Origin: Bacidia rubella
Lineage: Eukaryota > Ascomycota > Lecanoromycetes > Lecanorales > Ramalinaceae
Length of the DNA: 64,000 bases
Direction: 5' to 3'
Assembly (NCBI GenBank): GCA_032158265.1
Contig: JAVTIF010000019.1
Location: forward strand, 558,001-622,000
How positions within the stretch are numbered: the stretch's first letter is position 1; each line of letters begins with the position of its first letter. Both the position numbers and the translations under genes were made by a program. This document shows positions 40,218 to 52,878 of this stretch, piece after piece. A model generated the notes under the pieces. It was not told the origin of the DNA and did no database searches. It worked only from the letters and a program-made list of their open reading frames with translations.

Positions 40218-40741
40218 TCTGGTGGTTTCTGATGTTGTTGTCGAGGTTGGCCGAAGTCGTGCTTAAAGTCCTTGCGAGTTTGTGGGTGTCGCCGCCAAGC
40301 CTAGGTCTACGAGTCACCCTAAGACTAAGCCCCTTACAGACCCTCCTTTTCACCAACGCCCCCAAGTCAACACTAAAGGGACAGGAAGTACCAGTATCGA
40401 CTCTAAATTAAAGACCATATATATTTTAATGATATTGGTGGCGTTACATGCACCTCTTGTACATACTTCATCAACGCAGTGCTGCTAGTCTACAGCGTCA
40501 CCGGTATACCAATTTCAAACCGGGTCCGACAAAAGAGTCCATGAAACTTCGTGTCCCCAAACGCCATCGCCATCGCTTCTGCTTTAACGTAAAGATGGCA
40601 TGGAAAACGAATTTTGCCAACCATGTCAGTCCACAATCAAGAAGGCCAAAAATGCAAATATGCGAAGCAGCAGCACCTCCGCTAGAAATCCAATGTCACC
40701 CACAGACCTTATCAACAGATTGACGCCACATTGGCCGCTCA
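40218..40741. promoter_or_regulatory. RPL25 promoter / 3' flank of myosin V
   Basis: 524 bp upstream of RPL25. No ribosomal-protein box recognised with confidence. Confidence 0.5.
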
Positions 40742-43700
40742 TTAATGATCTAGTCCATCAATAGGTTGATATGATGGCGGCGGTTCCTCGAGCTCAGTCT
40801 CCTCTGCGAAGGCGTCTCCGTTTTCACCGTTCGTTCGCTCCGGTATATCCAGACCAAGTTTCTCCTGCTGAGCGACCGCTTGTGCAGAGACGATCTCTGC
40901 TAACCGCTTCAAGCGAGGCGTCTGAAGCCAGGATGGCGTGTAAGTCTCCAAGGCAGTGATGACCCTAGGCTCGGCAATCTCGTAAGGGCCGCTATCTTCC
41001 ATATCAACAGCGGTAAGCAGAAGCACATCTCCTTTCTCAGTAACCCTGGACGCAACCGCTTTCATGATATCGCCGTTGATCGGTTGCTCGTAATCCGCAA
41101 CAAGGTATTGATTCAGAAGTTTTTGGATTTGATTCGGAGAGAGCCTAGCAAGAAAATTAGATGCCACCTGCTAGGGGGGTGGGGGGTGGAACTTCAACAT
41201 ACATCCAACAAATATCTTGAATGATCTCAATATCGTTCAGCGTAGCCTTCTTCAGCTGCAGTAATTTCGTGGCTTGCTGTACGATCATTAGTTGACATAT
41301 CTGCGGTGGCTTCTGTTCAGGCTTACCATTAGATGTTCGAGCTGCAAGGTGCCCTCCGGCATGTCATGACTTTTGCACCATTCTTCGATCCGAGTAATGT
41401 TATAGTTGATCTGAAGTCCTCGTTTCCAAGACAAAAAGTTTCGTCGCATCAAGAGATCGTTGAACGCAGTAACACCGACAAGTTTCAGAAGCTCGGTCAG
41501 ACACTGCGTGATGATAGAGTCCTCCAGATAGTAGGCTTTCATGGCTTTGAAGACGTTGTTCAGAAGACTGAGAAGATTGTCCATGCTGTAAGCGGGAGTG
41601 TTGCTACTCTGGAGTAGCTTGCCCAGGAATCTGTTGCTTTCGTTGGTGACAAAGCCCGGAAGCGATTGCGATTCGATGATGGCTGGAACGATCATTTTTT
41701 GGAGCTTCTTCTTCAGCACTTTCATCCACGTGTGATAAATGTTAAATTCAAGGCTTTCAAGATCATGCTTGACTATTTCCAGTAATCGGTCGTATTCGTA
41801 GTTGTCCGTTTTCTGCGCTTCGTACCAGTCCTCAGCAAGGAACACGAATGATAGCATTTCATGAACGTTAGATAGCCAGAAGGCGCCAGGATTCACTGCG
41901 TCATCACCATCATGTTGGGTGACTTCCTGTTGCACGGATTGCATTATACTAGCCAGAAATCGTTCTGACTCTTTTACGAAGCCATTGTTCCACATTTCAG
42001 ACGTGACTAGGTTGATGAGATAAGCGGGGAACAGGACCTCTTTGTCAGTAGGTGTTGGTGTAGAGCTTGGGGCGGGTATCTTGAGATTCCTGATGAGACC
42101 AATGGTAACTTCTTCGTTTAAGGCATCTTCATCCGAGAGTATGTTTTCTAATTCATCCTCGACCTGGTCAAGTACAGGACTGAAAGTAGATCCAGAATTG
42201 TTCTGCCGGTGCGTATTGACGCCGGTTATAGCCATAGAGCTTGGTCGAGGATGGAATGTGGAGCTGAAACGGTCCGGATCGATTCTTTCTGCTCCAGCAC
42301 TTCTCCGTTTCGGTTTCTTTGAAGATACTAAGTTGATGAGACCGCTAGCCTGTGGCTGAAGGGCGTGGCCGTTTGGAAGGTCTCCGTTAACAGGCATTGC
42401 TCTTTTGGCGAAATCCAGCTGATCTTGCAGATCAGCAAGTTGCTGTCGTAGAGACATTTTCTCGCTCTCGTGGTTTGAGCCTGCCTGTCTAGCCTTTTCG
42501 AGATCCAGATTGGTCGTCTTGAGTGAGTCTCGTAAGCTTTTGCCCTCGTCTTGCAACCGCTTAGAGTTAGCGGTTGATTCGTCCAAGGTTTGCTGCAATT
42601 TCTTCATATCTTCCTCCATCGCCACGAGGCGAGCGGCAGATCTTCCAGCTTGGTTCGCCTCAGCTTGCAACTCCTGCGTCCGAGACTCCAACGCAGTGTT
42701 GCGAGACCTAAAAGACTTCAACTGATTCTCGTAGCCTTCGCATCGTTCGACCAGTGACCTGTTTTCCCGCTTCATTGTGCCTAAGGCTTGCGTAAGCTCG
42801 ACGACCTTGTTCTCGAGCTTGTACGATATTTGCTTCAAGTCTCTGGCTTCCTCGCGCATCTTCTTGTACCCACGACGAGCTTGTTTGCCACGCCATAGAT
42901 TTTGAATGATGATGATCTTTCGGCGGTATTGCCTCCAGTCTTTCAGCTGCCTTCGTTGACGCCAAGATCTCTGTATGACAATTGCCGCATCACCCACTCT
43001 CCTTTCCATGAGGCTTCTGCGACAGAGGAACCCCTTCATTACAGCTTCGACCATAACAACATTCTGTATGACTGACGTATAATCTTTTCGAACCTTGAAG
43101 CCGCGCCAAAGCCTTTGGACACTAGTAGCAGCCTTGGTCTGGCGTTCCTCTTCAGCGATTTGACGAGCTCGGTAGCCTCTAGCCAATGCCTGGATATGCA
43201 GTATCGAACTCCTTGCCTCGAGATATTTGCGCCGATAATATTTGCACTTCAAGTTCTTCTGGATCATGATCGCGCATTCATTCAAGCGACTCGTTCTTAG
43301 TCCTTCCAGAAAGGCTAGCATTCCTGCACGGAAGAAAATCTTGGTTAGTCCTAATTGGTACTTATCTAGACCCCTCTGCGCCCCTTGTCCGAGAGCTTTC
43401 TTCAAGATGGCATTAGCCATTTCCTTGACCTGAGAAGTCCAGCCCTGAGAGGGGACAAGCATGTAGTACCGGAGAGCGAAGTCTTCATATGTCCACCTCG
43501 TAGGATACCCCGCGCAGCTTATTCGGACAGTCTCCAAGACACCACAAGCCCGTAGCTGACTCAAAACCATAGGACCCTCAAACTTCCAAGCTTCTTTACC
43601 TTCATTAGGCTTTATGCAGCGGATATAGTGCACTTCCGTGGAGTTTATAGTATGCATCAGCTCAATAAGTGAAGACTTGAAGATGCCACCAAGTGTCGGT

Positions 43701-45804
43701 TTCCGATTCGCTGCAACCCCTGAACGTTTCGTAGGTGCTGCGGAAGCCGCTTTGGTGTTCGCTACCGAAGCGGTATCCTTTTCACGAACCGATGAGGCGA
43801 TCTCTAAAACCTCCTTGAGGAAGCTGTTCGAGGTATTTCTGAGAACCTCCATATGTTCGTCAGGCACGGTGTCACGGTTCTTTTCCAGGAAGCCGTCCGA
43901 TTCGTACGTTACGTCAATTGCATAATGGCAAACCGTGAAAGATGACTTGCCAAATCGAGGTTTCTTGTAGAACTTCGACTTATCGTTTGCGAAGTTGTGA
44001 TGAAGCTTTGTGACAAACTGATCGTCAGACCCCATAGGTAGCCGTGACTCTTCGTCAAGTAAGGCCAAGATACCCAGTTTTGCTTCAATGAGATCGATAC
44101 AGGGCTGATTATCGGAGAAATCTATAAAAGTCCAGTCAATCTCCTCTTTAACGTATTCTTCTTGCTCAAGCTTGAACACATGCTGATTGAACTCTTGCTG
44201 CAATTTCTCGTTCGCGTAATTGATGCAAAACTGCTCAAATGAGTTCTTGGCGAAATGTTCGAAGCCGTAAATGTCGAGGACGCCAATGAAGGTCTCAGCA
44301 CGGCTGTGAACTTCGTCCGTTGCCAGACTGGCATTTATGGAGTCAACGAGCCAGTCGAACAAGCTAGAGTATATAAACTTGGCAACAGAGTCTCGTACGA
44401 CTAGGGCTTGCTGCTGCGTTAGATTGGACATGATTCGTTCTCCTCGCGTTATCAGCTGCTTCTTGACCGTCCATTTGGCGAAGTCTTCTGTACTGACGCC
44501 AAGCATTTGACAGGCTTTGACAAGGGATGGTTCCGTGGGCGAGAGGACCGAATCTGTTCTTGTAGCTGCAATTTTTACGTTTCCGAGGTGAAGCAGAGCG
44601 CTCAAGAGACCGAATATCTGTGCTTGACGTTCTTCCGTGACCCCAATGGTGCTCAAAGATTTTCGGGTCGCGTCAAATTCCGCCTTGTCATCCACGCCCT
44701 CTATTACTGGAGCACCCCCTTGGTTGAGATAATCGAAATGTTCCACTGGTAGTAGACCCCACTTTTCCCTTTCTGCATCCGTTGCACCAGCAACTAGGTG
44801 GTGGAAGATGTGGTAATTTCTTTCTTTCAATGGTTGAAAGACCAGCCTTGACCGTTCCAGCAGATACGTCCGTATACGTGCCCCAATGATCTCCGTCTTT
44901 TTATCAAAAAGAATCTCTATGTACTTTCCGAATCGAGAGGAGTTGTCGTTTCTTGTTGTTTTCGCATTACCGAATGCTTCCATTACCGGATTCGTAGCAA
45001 GTATTTGCTCTTCTGTTTCACTCATTGTGTCCGCTATACCCTTCGCGCGTTTTCCGGGCTGGTCAGGCGACTCCCTGGTTGCAAAATACCTCATTATATA
45101 CTTCGCACTGACGGTTTTGCCTGCTCCTGATTCGCCTGACACAACAATGGTCTGGTTCTTGTTGTCCCGCAGCATGTCTCTAGCGAGGAAGTCAGTGATT
45201 GCAGCCGTCATAGCAGTCGGTCACTTACGTGAAGGCTTCTTCTGCAATGGCGAACAAGTGGGGCGCCTGGGATGTCCTTTGCTTTCCAGCATATACTTGA
45301 ACCATGCCAGGGACATACAGAGAGTCGACTCTTGCGAAGGGATTCGTTGCAATTAAGACGATGCCGCTGTATGTGTAAATCTCCTTTTGCGAGTAACGCA
45401 GCCGTATCGCTTGCAGTACTTCTCAAGAGTTAGCTTCCCGACCATGGCTCAATTAACAAGACACATGCCCGCTGGCTCATTTAGATGTGAAAGGTTCGTC
45501 AAGTCGTCGCTGGCTTCGAGTATGGCGGGATTCATCAGCGGAGGTAGGGTGGCATTGCCATCTTCCTGAAGCGCGGCGACTGTGGTTTGAATTGTCTTCG
45601 ACTGAAAAGAGCAGATCAGTTAGCTCCACTTGCGACCATGAGCTGCGTGACCGGGGTCGGGCATCGTACCTCGCCATTAACGAGTTGAAACACCAGGGTC
45701 ACCTTGTCCCCCTGGACTTTCTTCGATTCCACTTCGGAGGCCACCCATCCCTCCGTAGGGTCGGGTTGCCACGCCCTCGTCCCCACATCGTAGCTGTGTG
45801 CCAT
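40742..45804 (-). CDS. MYO2: Class V myosin heavy chain
   Basis: Actin motor carrying secretory vesicles to growth sites. Six exons: 45804-45670, 45601-45469, 45418-45229, 45179-41327, 41276-41203 and 41144-40742, giving 1595 aa. N-terminal MAHSYDVGTRAWQPDPTEGW is the SH3-like subdomain. The motor follows with LNEPAVLQAIRLRYSQKEIY, ATNPFARVDSLYVPGMVQVY, P-loop GESGAGKT near 166-173, NDNSSRFGKYIEI (switch I) and DIYGFEHFAKNSFEQFCINY (switch II). Then IQ motifs (about 770-900), coiled coil, and the cargo-binding dilute domain (about 1250-1500), ending with LSPNQIQKLLNQYLVADYEQ. The second intron is GC-AG. ATGs at 45211 and 41167 are intronic and not starts. Confidence 0.96.
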
Positions 45805-46509
45805 CGCACCGACGGTGAGAGGCTTTCCTCCGCCAGCCTGTCAAACAGAGGCCCAAGTCCCCGTCAGCCGAAGAGGCTTTGTAGTATGTGCTGCCGTGAG
45901 GTATCTAAGCGATTGTCGAACAAAGAAGAACAGAGCATGTAATCATCATCGCGTAAGGGATAGGGATATACAGCGGGGGAGTGGCTGTTATCGTCTTAAG
46001 GGCGGACAGGAGGTTTGTTGCGGTTTGGAAAAAGTGACGCTAGGCCAAAGGGGCACGAAATGGCGGGATTGCTCCGACAGGGGTTTTGCACCAAAACTTC
46101 GTTTCTTTAGCTAAGAAAATTCATCTGGTACTCCAGGAGCATATTGTTTTGACTACCTTGGTGCATCACGTAGCCGGTTTTGACATGGGCCCAAGAATGC
46201 GTATGATCTGATTAAATTTTGTGAACAGCGTAAGTCTATATCTACACACAATAATGCAATCGAGGTTTTCTAGATTTTGGCTCGGATTGACCATGCTCTC
46301 ACTATCAACATGCGTGATGCTTTTGTGCCAACCCCACGAATTCACTTCCCGTTGTCGTCTCGTTGAAGAGACCGTCTTCCAAACGTTGGCGAGAAAGCCG
46401 TGTTGACCCGCGGATCTAATAGTAATAGGTACCTGGTCATACTTCGTGGTCTCGTAGAAATGTTGAACGAATCCTCACTTGTGAGTAAAGCAACCCGATT
46501 GGGGAAAGC
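45805..46509. other. Myosin V promoter region
   Basis: 705 bp between two minus-strand genes. No element recognised. Confidence 0.5.
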
Positions 46510-48001
46510 TCAATAGAGTATCCGAGTCCGGATGCGAGAGTCCTCACTCTCCAATCTCTGATACAGGTCCTTGATCACACCCGTATTAACTTTGCTAATG
46601 TCCGCCATTAGGTACGCAACGTCACCGCTGCTATCTGTTATTTGTTTATCCACGTTATTGCCCTCCAGAATTTTGTTGACTTTCCCAAGAACACCAGGTA
46701 CGTTCCGATGTATGTAAATGACGCGGCAATGGTCAGGCTCATCAATGGTTAGAGACCGAAGGCTAACTTCGGGCAAGTTAACAGCGCCCACAGTAGCCCC
46801 TTCATTGATGTATTTGATTAGAGCCTGTGCTACCTCAATGCCAATGGCGCTTTGGGCCTCTTCTGTACTTCCGCCAATATGTGGCGTTAGAATAATGTTC
46901 TTCAGGCTCCTGAGATCCTCGGCCCAGGGATTGAGGTCGTTGGTAAAGTAGTCGCCGTTACCTCCTGGCTCGGACGGGTACACATCTAGCGCAGCGCCAG
47001 CAATTTGACCAGCACGCATTGCATCGATCAGAGCGGGTATATCGACTACATGGCCTCGACTGGCATTGATTAGATAGCTGCCCTTCTTCATCTCGTTCAA
47101 TTGGTCTCGACCTATCATATTGGACGTCTCTGGAAGCTCCGGGACGTGACAAGTTACGAAATCAGCAGCTAGCAAAAGCTCTGAGAGGGTTGAGACCTGC
47201 TTCGCAGTCCCAAGTGACATGATGTTCTGGACATCGTAGAACATGACGTTCATGCCCATCGCTTCCGCGAGGACAGAAAGCTGAGCTCCGATATGACCAT
47301 ATCCGACGATTCCCAGCGTCTTGCCTCGCACTTCCCAGCATCCGCTGCTCACCTTGTTCCAAGTACCCCTGTGGAGTTCGTTCGAACGGTCGCCCAGTTG
47401 CCTTGCAAGGGAGATGATTTCACCAATTACAAGTTCCGCAACGCTGCGAGAGTTGCTGAAAGGCGAGTTGAAGACGGCGATACCATGTTCAGCTGCATAC
47501 TGCAGATCAACCTGGTTCGTGCCAATGCAGAAACAGCCAATCACTATCAGGTTCTTCGCTTCCTGAAGGACCCGAGGCGTAAGCTTTGTCTTGGATCGAA
47601 TGCCTAGGACATGAACGTCTCTGCAGGCCACCATCAGCAAGATTCTTCGGAAGCGCAGTAGCTTGTGCGTTACGACACCGTATCTTCTCTATCAGTTCGT
47701 CTTCAGGTAATGAAGATTTCATGCATGTGACTTGATAGCCTTGGCCATTTAACAGGTCCACCCCAGTCGTATTCACATTTTCTAGCAGCAGAATCTTGAT
47801 GTCCTCCGTATTGAACGGTTTGAGCTGCTTCACTGAAGCCATGGTAGGGGCTCTTGAGAAGGCCCCAGCTCTTGACCAAGAGCGGGACTGCAATGTGTTC
47901 TTGGGCGAAGATGAGAGGTCCAGGCTGGAGGAGACCCGCCTAGCAAGTTCTGCGTTTGGCGGGTCGATGTCGAGGCTGTGCACATCGACTGCTGATTCCA
48001 T
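46510..48001 (-). CDS. SER3: D-3-phosphoglycerate dehydrogenase
   Basis: First enzyme of serine synthesis from 3-phosphoglycerate (NAD-dependent). Two exons: 48001-47679 and 47620-46510, giving 477 aa; the 58-nt intron (GTGTCG...CTGCAG) restores EDELIEKIRDVHVLGIRSKT. A ~50-residue Ser-rich N-terminal tail precedes LKPFNTEDIKILLLENVN. The Rossmann core has GKTLGIVGYGHIGAQLSVLA; the active-site Arg is in NASRGHVVD and the catalytic His in ILTPHIGGSTEEAQ. A C-terminal ACT domain (CRVIYIHRNVPGVLGKVNKI) suggests serine feedback. Divergent from AVT1; near the start codon there is a partial Gcn4-like TGACTCC at 48078-48084. Confidence 0.96.
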
Positions 48002-48697
48002 GATGACCAGCAGTATTCCAATAGGTTCAAGGACCGGAGTGAGTAAGCCATGTTGTGGACAATATATGGGTTACCGATGACTCCCCACGAAAAGAATTAA
48101 CGCCGGGCAAGGCTGAAATGACGTTTGAGCTAGTGGGGGTGATCTGAAGGCCGCTTAGGTAAGGGAAACAGCAAACACCACAAAGGATCGCGATCTTTCA
48201 TACACAGCTCGCTGTCTTCTTCAAGAGTTGACGAGAGCATGTTGAAGCTATAAATGAGCCTCCCCGGATTGAACCTCGTTGACTTTTGGGGTTCATCGTG
48301 ATCAGCGGAGCTTGACTCCTTCAAGACGATGATAGGCCGGGTGCTTATCATTCATGCACGAGAGGGGGGAGGGGGTGTCTCTAGTTCTTGCACCACTGAA
48401 GCGTTCCAGACTTTCAAGTCTTCGACGTCGTTGACGCATACGATCAACATGTTTCCGCCTTTGCCACAGGTAATGTTGCTTCACCCTCCTCGTTGGTACT
48501 TTTGTTGTGTCCTCACTCTGCCGTCGACATCGCAAAGCAGCATCTGAGTCAAGTCCTTCCACCTGCTCTACTCTCCCATCATCCACCATTTGCTAGCTTG
48601 TCTGCAATTGATTCTTGCCACTTAATGAAGTCGAGTCACTGGCCTCAACAATGTTCACAGCATCAACGATGAGCTGGTGGCAGTGACAGACACAACG
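48002..48697. promoter_or_regulatory. Divergent promoter SER3 / AVT1
   Basis: 696 bp between divergent starts of two amino-acid genes. It contains the TGAGTCA at 48545-48551 and a partial TGACTCC at 48078-48084. Confidence 0.6.
48545..48551 (+). promoter_or_regulatory. Gcn4/CpcA-type site TGAGTCA
   Basis: Perfect match to the bZIP consensus TGASTCA used in general amino-acid control. It lies 147 bp upstream of the AVT1 start and 544 bp upstream of the SER3 start. A 7-bp match can occur by chance. Confidence 0.5.
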
Positions 48698-50829
48698 ATG
48701 ACGACGTCACGATCGAACATCGCAACTAGTTGGGAAGAATATGAAACTGGGCGATCGCCCCGCCAGGGCTCAACGGGCTCGATTGGAAGTCGAGTGCACT
48801 TCCACACTCCTCAAACGTCAGGAGGACCGCACGACTTTCTAAGTCCTGGAGGACCGAGCCATGACGATCGACATTCCGCAGACGGCCTCCGGCGCCAGAC
48901 GTATGTCACCTTGTACAGCTAGCTCTCGGTGGTTCGCTGCTGATGGATTTATATAGCTCGAGATCCTCGATGTCCATAAGATTCAATTCCTTTGCCAATG
49001 CCGGAGGCGTGAACAGCTTGGAGAACTTTGCCCGATCTTGGTCACGAGCAGCAGGTTTCACGGAGATACCGCAGAGAAAGCCTTCATTCGTTGTTCCTGA
49101 AGACGAAGAGTCTTCAGTGGGCTCAAAGAAGTCTGGGCAATTCCCACCAGTTGCAGAGTCAAGATCTTTACTGCGACAGCAACTAGAACAACAAGGCAAT
49201 ATTTCTGAGAATGTTATCGAAGAAGGGTCAAGACCGCCTAAGCAGGACGAAGAATCCCAAAACTTGCGTCCGGCCGATCACTCATCACCTAGAGAAAGCG
49301 GCAACTTCCTGGAGCGGAGCGGCCACCATGCGTCTCCCTTCTCATCCAGTTATGGAGGTGTCTACGGCTCACTTCAACCCCGGTCCAATGAGTCCTTGAT
49401 CCGTCGTTCCATTGTCCACCATTGGGAGGAAGATGATGATGGAGCGAAGATGCCAGAGCAGGAGCAGGAGCCTCTCCTCGTCAAAGTCGTAGAGCAAAAG
49501 GATGGGAGAAGGATACAAGTCGTGGTCGGCCAATCAACTCTACCCCAAACTGTGTTCAATTCTGTCAACGTCTTGATCGGCGTTGGCTTACTGAGTCTGC
49601 CTCTTGGACTCAAACAGTCCGGTTGGCTGATTGGAATGGTCTTTCTCCTCCTCGCTGCATTAGTGACAAGATACACCGCTCGTCTCTTGGCCAAGTGCCT
49701 TGATCTCGACCATTCTCTTGTGACATTCTCGGATATTGCATGGAAAGCTTTCGGGTTGAAGGCTCGTGTTGCTGTAGGGGTTCTTTTCTCTATTGAGCTG
49801 CTAGCAGCATGCGTGGCTTTGGTCGTGCTCTTTGCTGATAGCCTCGACGCTCTCATTCCTGGTTGGGAAATCACTGGATGGAAAATAGTGTGCGGTCTGA
49901 TTCTTGTGCCGCTGAGCTTCGTTCCCTTACGTTTTCTCAGCTTCACCAGTGTTCTCGGAATCCTGAGTTGCCTTGGCATTGTAACATTGATTTTTGTTGA
50001 TGGTCTAACCAAGCCTCATTCGCCTGGCTCTTTACTAGAACCAGCGCCATCTGCTCTGAATTTATACCCCACTAGATGGTCAGATTTGCCTTTAAGCCTT
50101 GGTTTACTTATGTCTCCTTGGGGCGGTCACAGCGTCTTTCCAAGCATCTATCGTGACATGCGGCATCCGACAAGATACCCCAAGGCTATCAACATTACCT
50201 ACGTTTTTACTTACCTAATAGATGTCGCCATCGCAGTAGCAGGCTACCTTATGTTCGGAAGACATATTCTGGACGAAGTGACATCCAACATCCTTCGAAT
50301 TAAAGATTATTCGCACGTCATCGCCATCTGTATCGTCGTGTTTATAGCGATCATTCCCATCACAAAAGTACCGTTGAAGTAAGTAACGTCTGAGACCCTA
50401 CCTATCGAGAAAATATCGTGCTGACAGTGAGCCTGCAGTGCCCGCCCGATCTTCATCATTTTCGAAGATTACTTCTCCCTTTCAAGCCACAGACCACCGG
50501 CCGATTTACCAAAACGTTCGATGTACGTCAGAAAATTATGTCGCGCTATGCTTCGGCTTCTCGTTCTCATCCTAATTGTTGTTCTCGCCATCCTTGTCCC
50601 TTCTTTTGATACTGTGATGTCGCTCATGGGCTCAGCGATGGCATTTAGCATTTGCATAATCTTGCCGATGGCATTCCACTTGAAGTTATTCGATGAACGA
50701 CTCGGTAGAGTGGAGAAGGCTTTAGGACGGGCTCTTATCGTGCTTTGCTCCGTCTTGGCAATCATAGGGACGGTTTGGGTTTTCCTACCTAAGAGCCTAA
50801 GGTATCGGTTGGATGCGATGATTCCGTAA
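48698..50829 (+). CDS. AVT1: Vacuolar neutral amino-acid transporter (Avt1-like)
   Basis: AAAP-family proton/amino-acid antiporter that loads amino acids into the vacuole. Three exons: 48698-48900, 48957-50378 and 50439-50829, giving 671 aa. The start is the ATG at 48698. A ~290-residue hydrophilic N-terminal region is Ser/Glu-rich, as in yeast Avt1. The transporter core starts STLPQTVFNSVNVLIGVGLL with SLPLGLKQSGW, the AAAP signature. Further segments include LGLLMSPWGGHSVFPSIYRD, YVFTYLIDVAIAVAGYLMFG and IIPITKVPLNARPI across the last splice. About eleven hydrophobic segments are visible. Both splice phases agree. Confidence 0.92.
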
Positions 50830-52878
50830 AGACGACGTTATGTCTGCGACGAGCTTACGGATGAATCTGAATGAAAACATGGAGAGTGTAAGCTTGATTC
50901 TCGTCTGTCTATCTAAATGTTCAATACTTCATCCCTCCATCCTAAGAGCAGGTGGAACCTCCGCCCAGCGATTCCGTCTGATCCACACACCTCCAAGAAA
51001 TATCTTTGGCACGTCGCCGATTACTAAGACGGGCTTCGGGTCTCTATTCTCGCGGCCTTCTCTCGTCCGATGGTTGCTAGAGTTCTGGTGGCCATGTTTG
51101 AGATGGTGGGAAGAGAAAGCAACAGAGGAGTCTGACAATGGAGAGAACCGGCTTCTGGCGTTTAGGGGTTGTTGAAGGAAAGGCTGTGACATGGCGATCA
51201 TTGTGATGCATGAGGACAAGAGTAGATTGCTGAGGTTCATCGTGCTAAGTGCCTTCTTCAAGAGTACCTAAGAGAAGGTCCAAGTGATCTCCTTCAAGGT
51301 CCTCACAGCCCTGTTTGGTCGAAGAAGGTCTTGCCAGCCATGCCCTGCATCCTCAACGAAGATCCCAAGCGTAAGCTTTATACCCCATCAAAAGCGTGGG
51401 ATGCCATCCCACCCCGACCGATATTAAAATCAGGTACGCATCATGTGCTACATCCAATTAGGCATCAGACAAGCTTGTCACAAAGCGAGCCAAACATCAA
51501 ATAACCCTACCAAAATCCACTCTCGAACAATTACCGCATTCAATCAAATCGTTTCATAAATCTCACCAAACCCGCCAAAATCCACGACATAGTCACGCGG
51601 ACAGAGAAGGAGCTACTTTTCAACATGAATCAATCTCACTGGATCATCCTTTCAGAGCCTCCCCTCGTATGCATGAGGGTGGAAAAGGATGGAATACTGC
51701 CGATTGGTCCTCTATCCGCCGCGTGTGCAAATGTATGCTTTGCATATGCGCTACCATACAATACCCATGCCAGGGTAACTGTAATACCTTAGAGTGAAAC
51801 AACCAGGAACCGCTCACGATCCTTGGCAACGGTCAAGGATCGGGCCAATGAATCTGGATACTGTCGTGGGTGAGGAGGGATCTGTAGCTAATCGAATAGG
51901 TAATCCAAAATGCACTGGCATTGAGGGGAGTGCTTTATCCGCAAGATTGATTCTGTGCTCACTGTCATAAAGCGTTACTGTATTTTGACTGCATAATCAG
52001 TAGACCCTTTGGGCAGGGTCCGCATCCTTGCCGACAGAAGTATCTCACGCACATACAGACGAAAATCAACTCAAACCTCAACATTCGCAAAGAGCTGTTG
52101 TGCAAGAATGTCATGACACTCTATAACGAACCAGATCGCTACCTATCATCAGTGCATTTCCCCAACTCGAAAATGCTGGTGTCTTTCCTGTTTGCAGGAT
52201 ATGACATATTATAACCAAAGACCCAAACTAGGTATGTTAACCAGCCAAAACATCGTCAGGGGCCCGATCAAGTCTCACGTCGTGTTCAAGATGCCGACAT
52301 GTATCCGAAGCAGAGTTGCGTTCTTCACCGTAGTCTAGCTCTTATCACCGCAAAATGGATCCATCTCACGGTCGTCTCGACGAAGTGATGACTTAGAGCA
52401 TTTGCATTACCACAATCATTCATCATCGTCTTGACCTCGTAGTGAGAATCTTCGTTCTCAGAGCCCCTAATCATAATGAATCACAGGGGAAGTACGTCGT
52501 GGAGAGATCGTTAAAGGAAATACAAAGGACCAGTAAACAGTGACCGTATCTAGGGTCAAGAAGAACAAAATCGCACTCAAGTCTCCCAGAGGAGCCCGAA
52601 ACCCAAGGGTGAGACGACAGGCGCCTCTACGGGCACGGGCGTGAATGAAACAAATACGATCGTGGCGCATACAATGCCTTTCACACATTCACACACCCAC
52701 ACACCAAGGGAAACCGATAAAGCTTGAGACAGGCGCCGGGTCGGGTAGATCATATGCAGTTCTATAGGAAAGCTTAATGAGGATGTAGCCCAAGCATGAC
52801 TCTGCTAAGCTTAGTCCTTAACCGCCCCATGAGCGAGTGCATGCTTGCATCGAGAGTCATCTGATTCATAAGAATACT
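50830..52878. other. 2-kb gene-poor stretch
   Basis: Convergent gap between AVT1 and the purine permease gene. No ORF with protein-like character and no obvious repeat; it is the longest empty stretch of the window. Confidence 0.55.

Noticed and set aside
41145..41167. Separate 141-residue gene starting at 41167
   Set aside because: The first 8 codons lie in an intron; the rest is the end of the myosin V dilute domain.
45181..45211. Myosin start at the ATG at 45211
   Set aside because: The first codons are intronic; four exons spliced by conserved motor sequence give a standard N-terminus from 45804.
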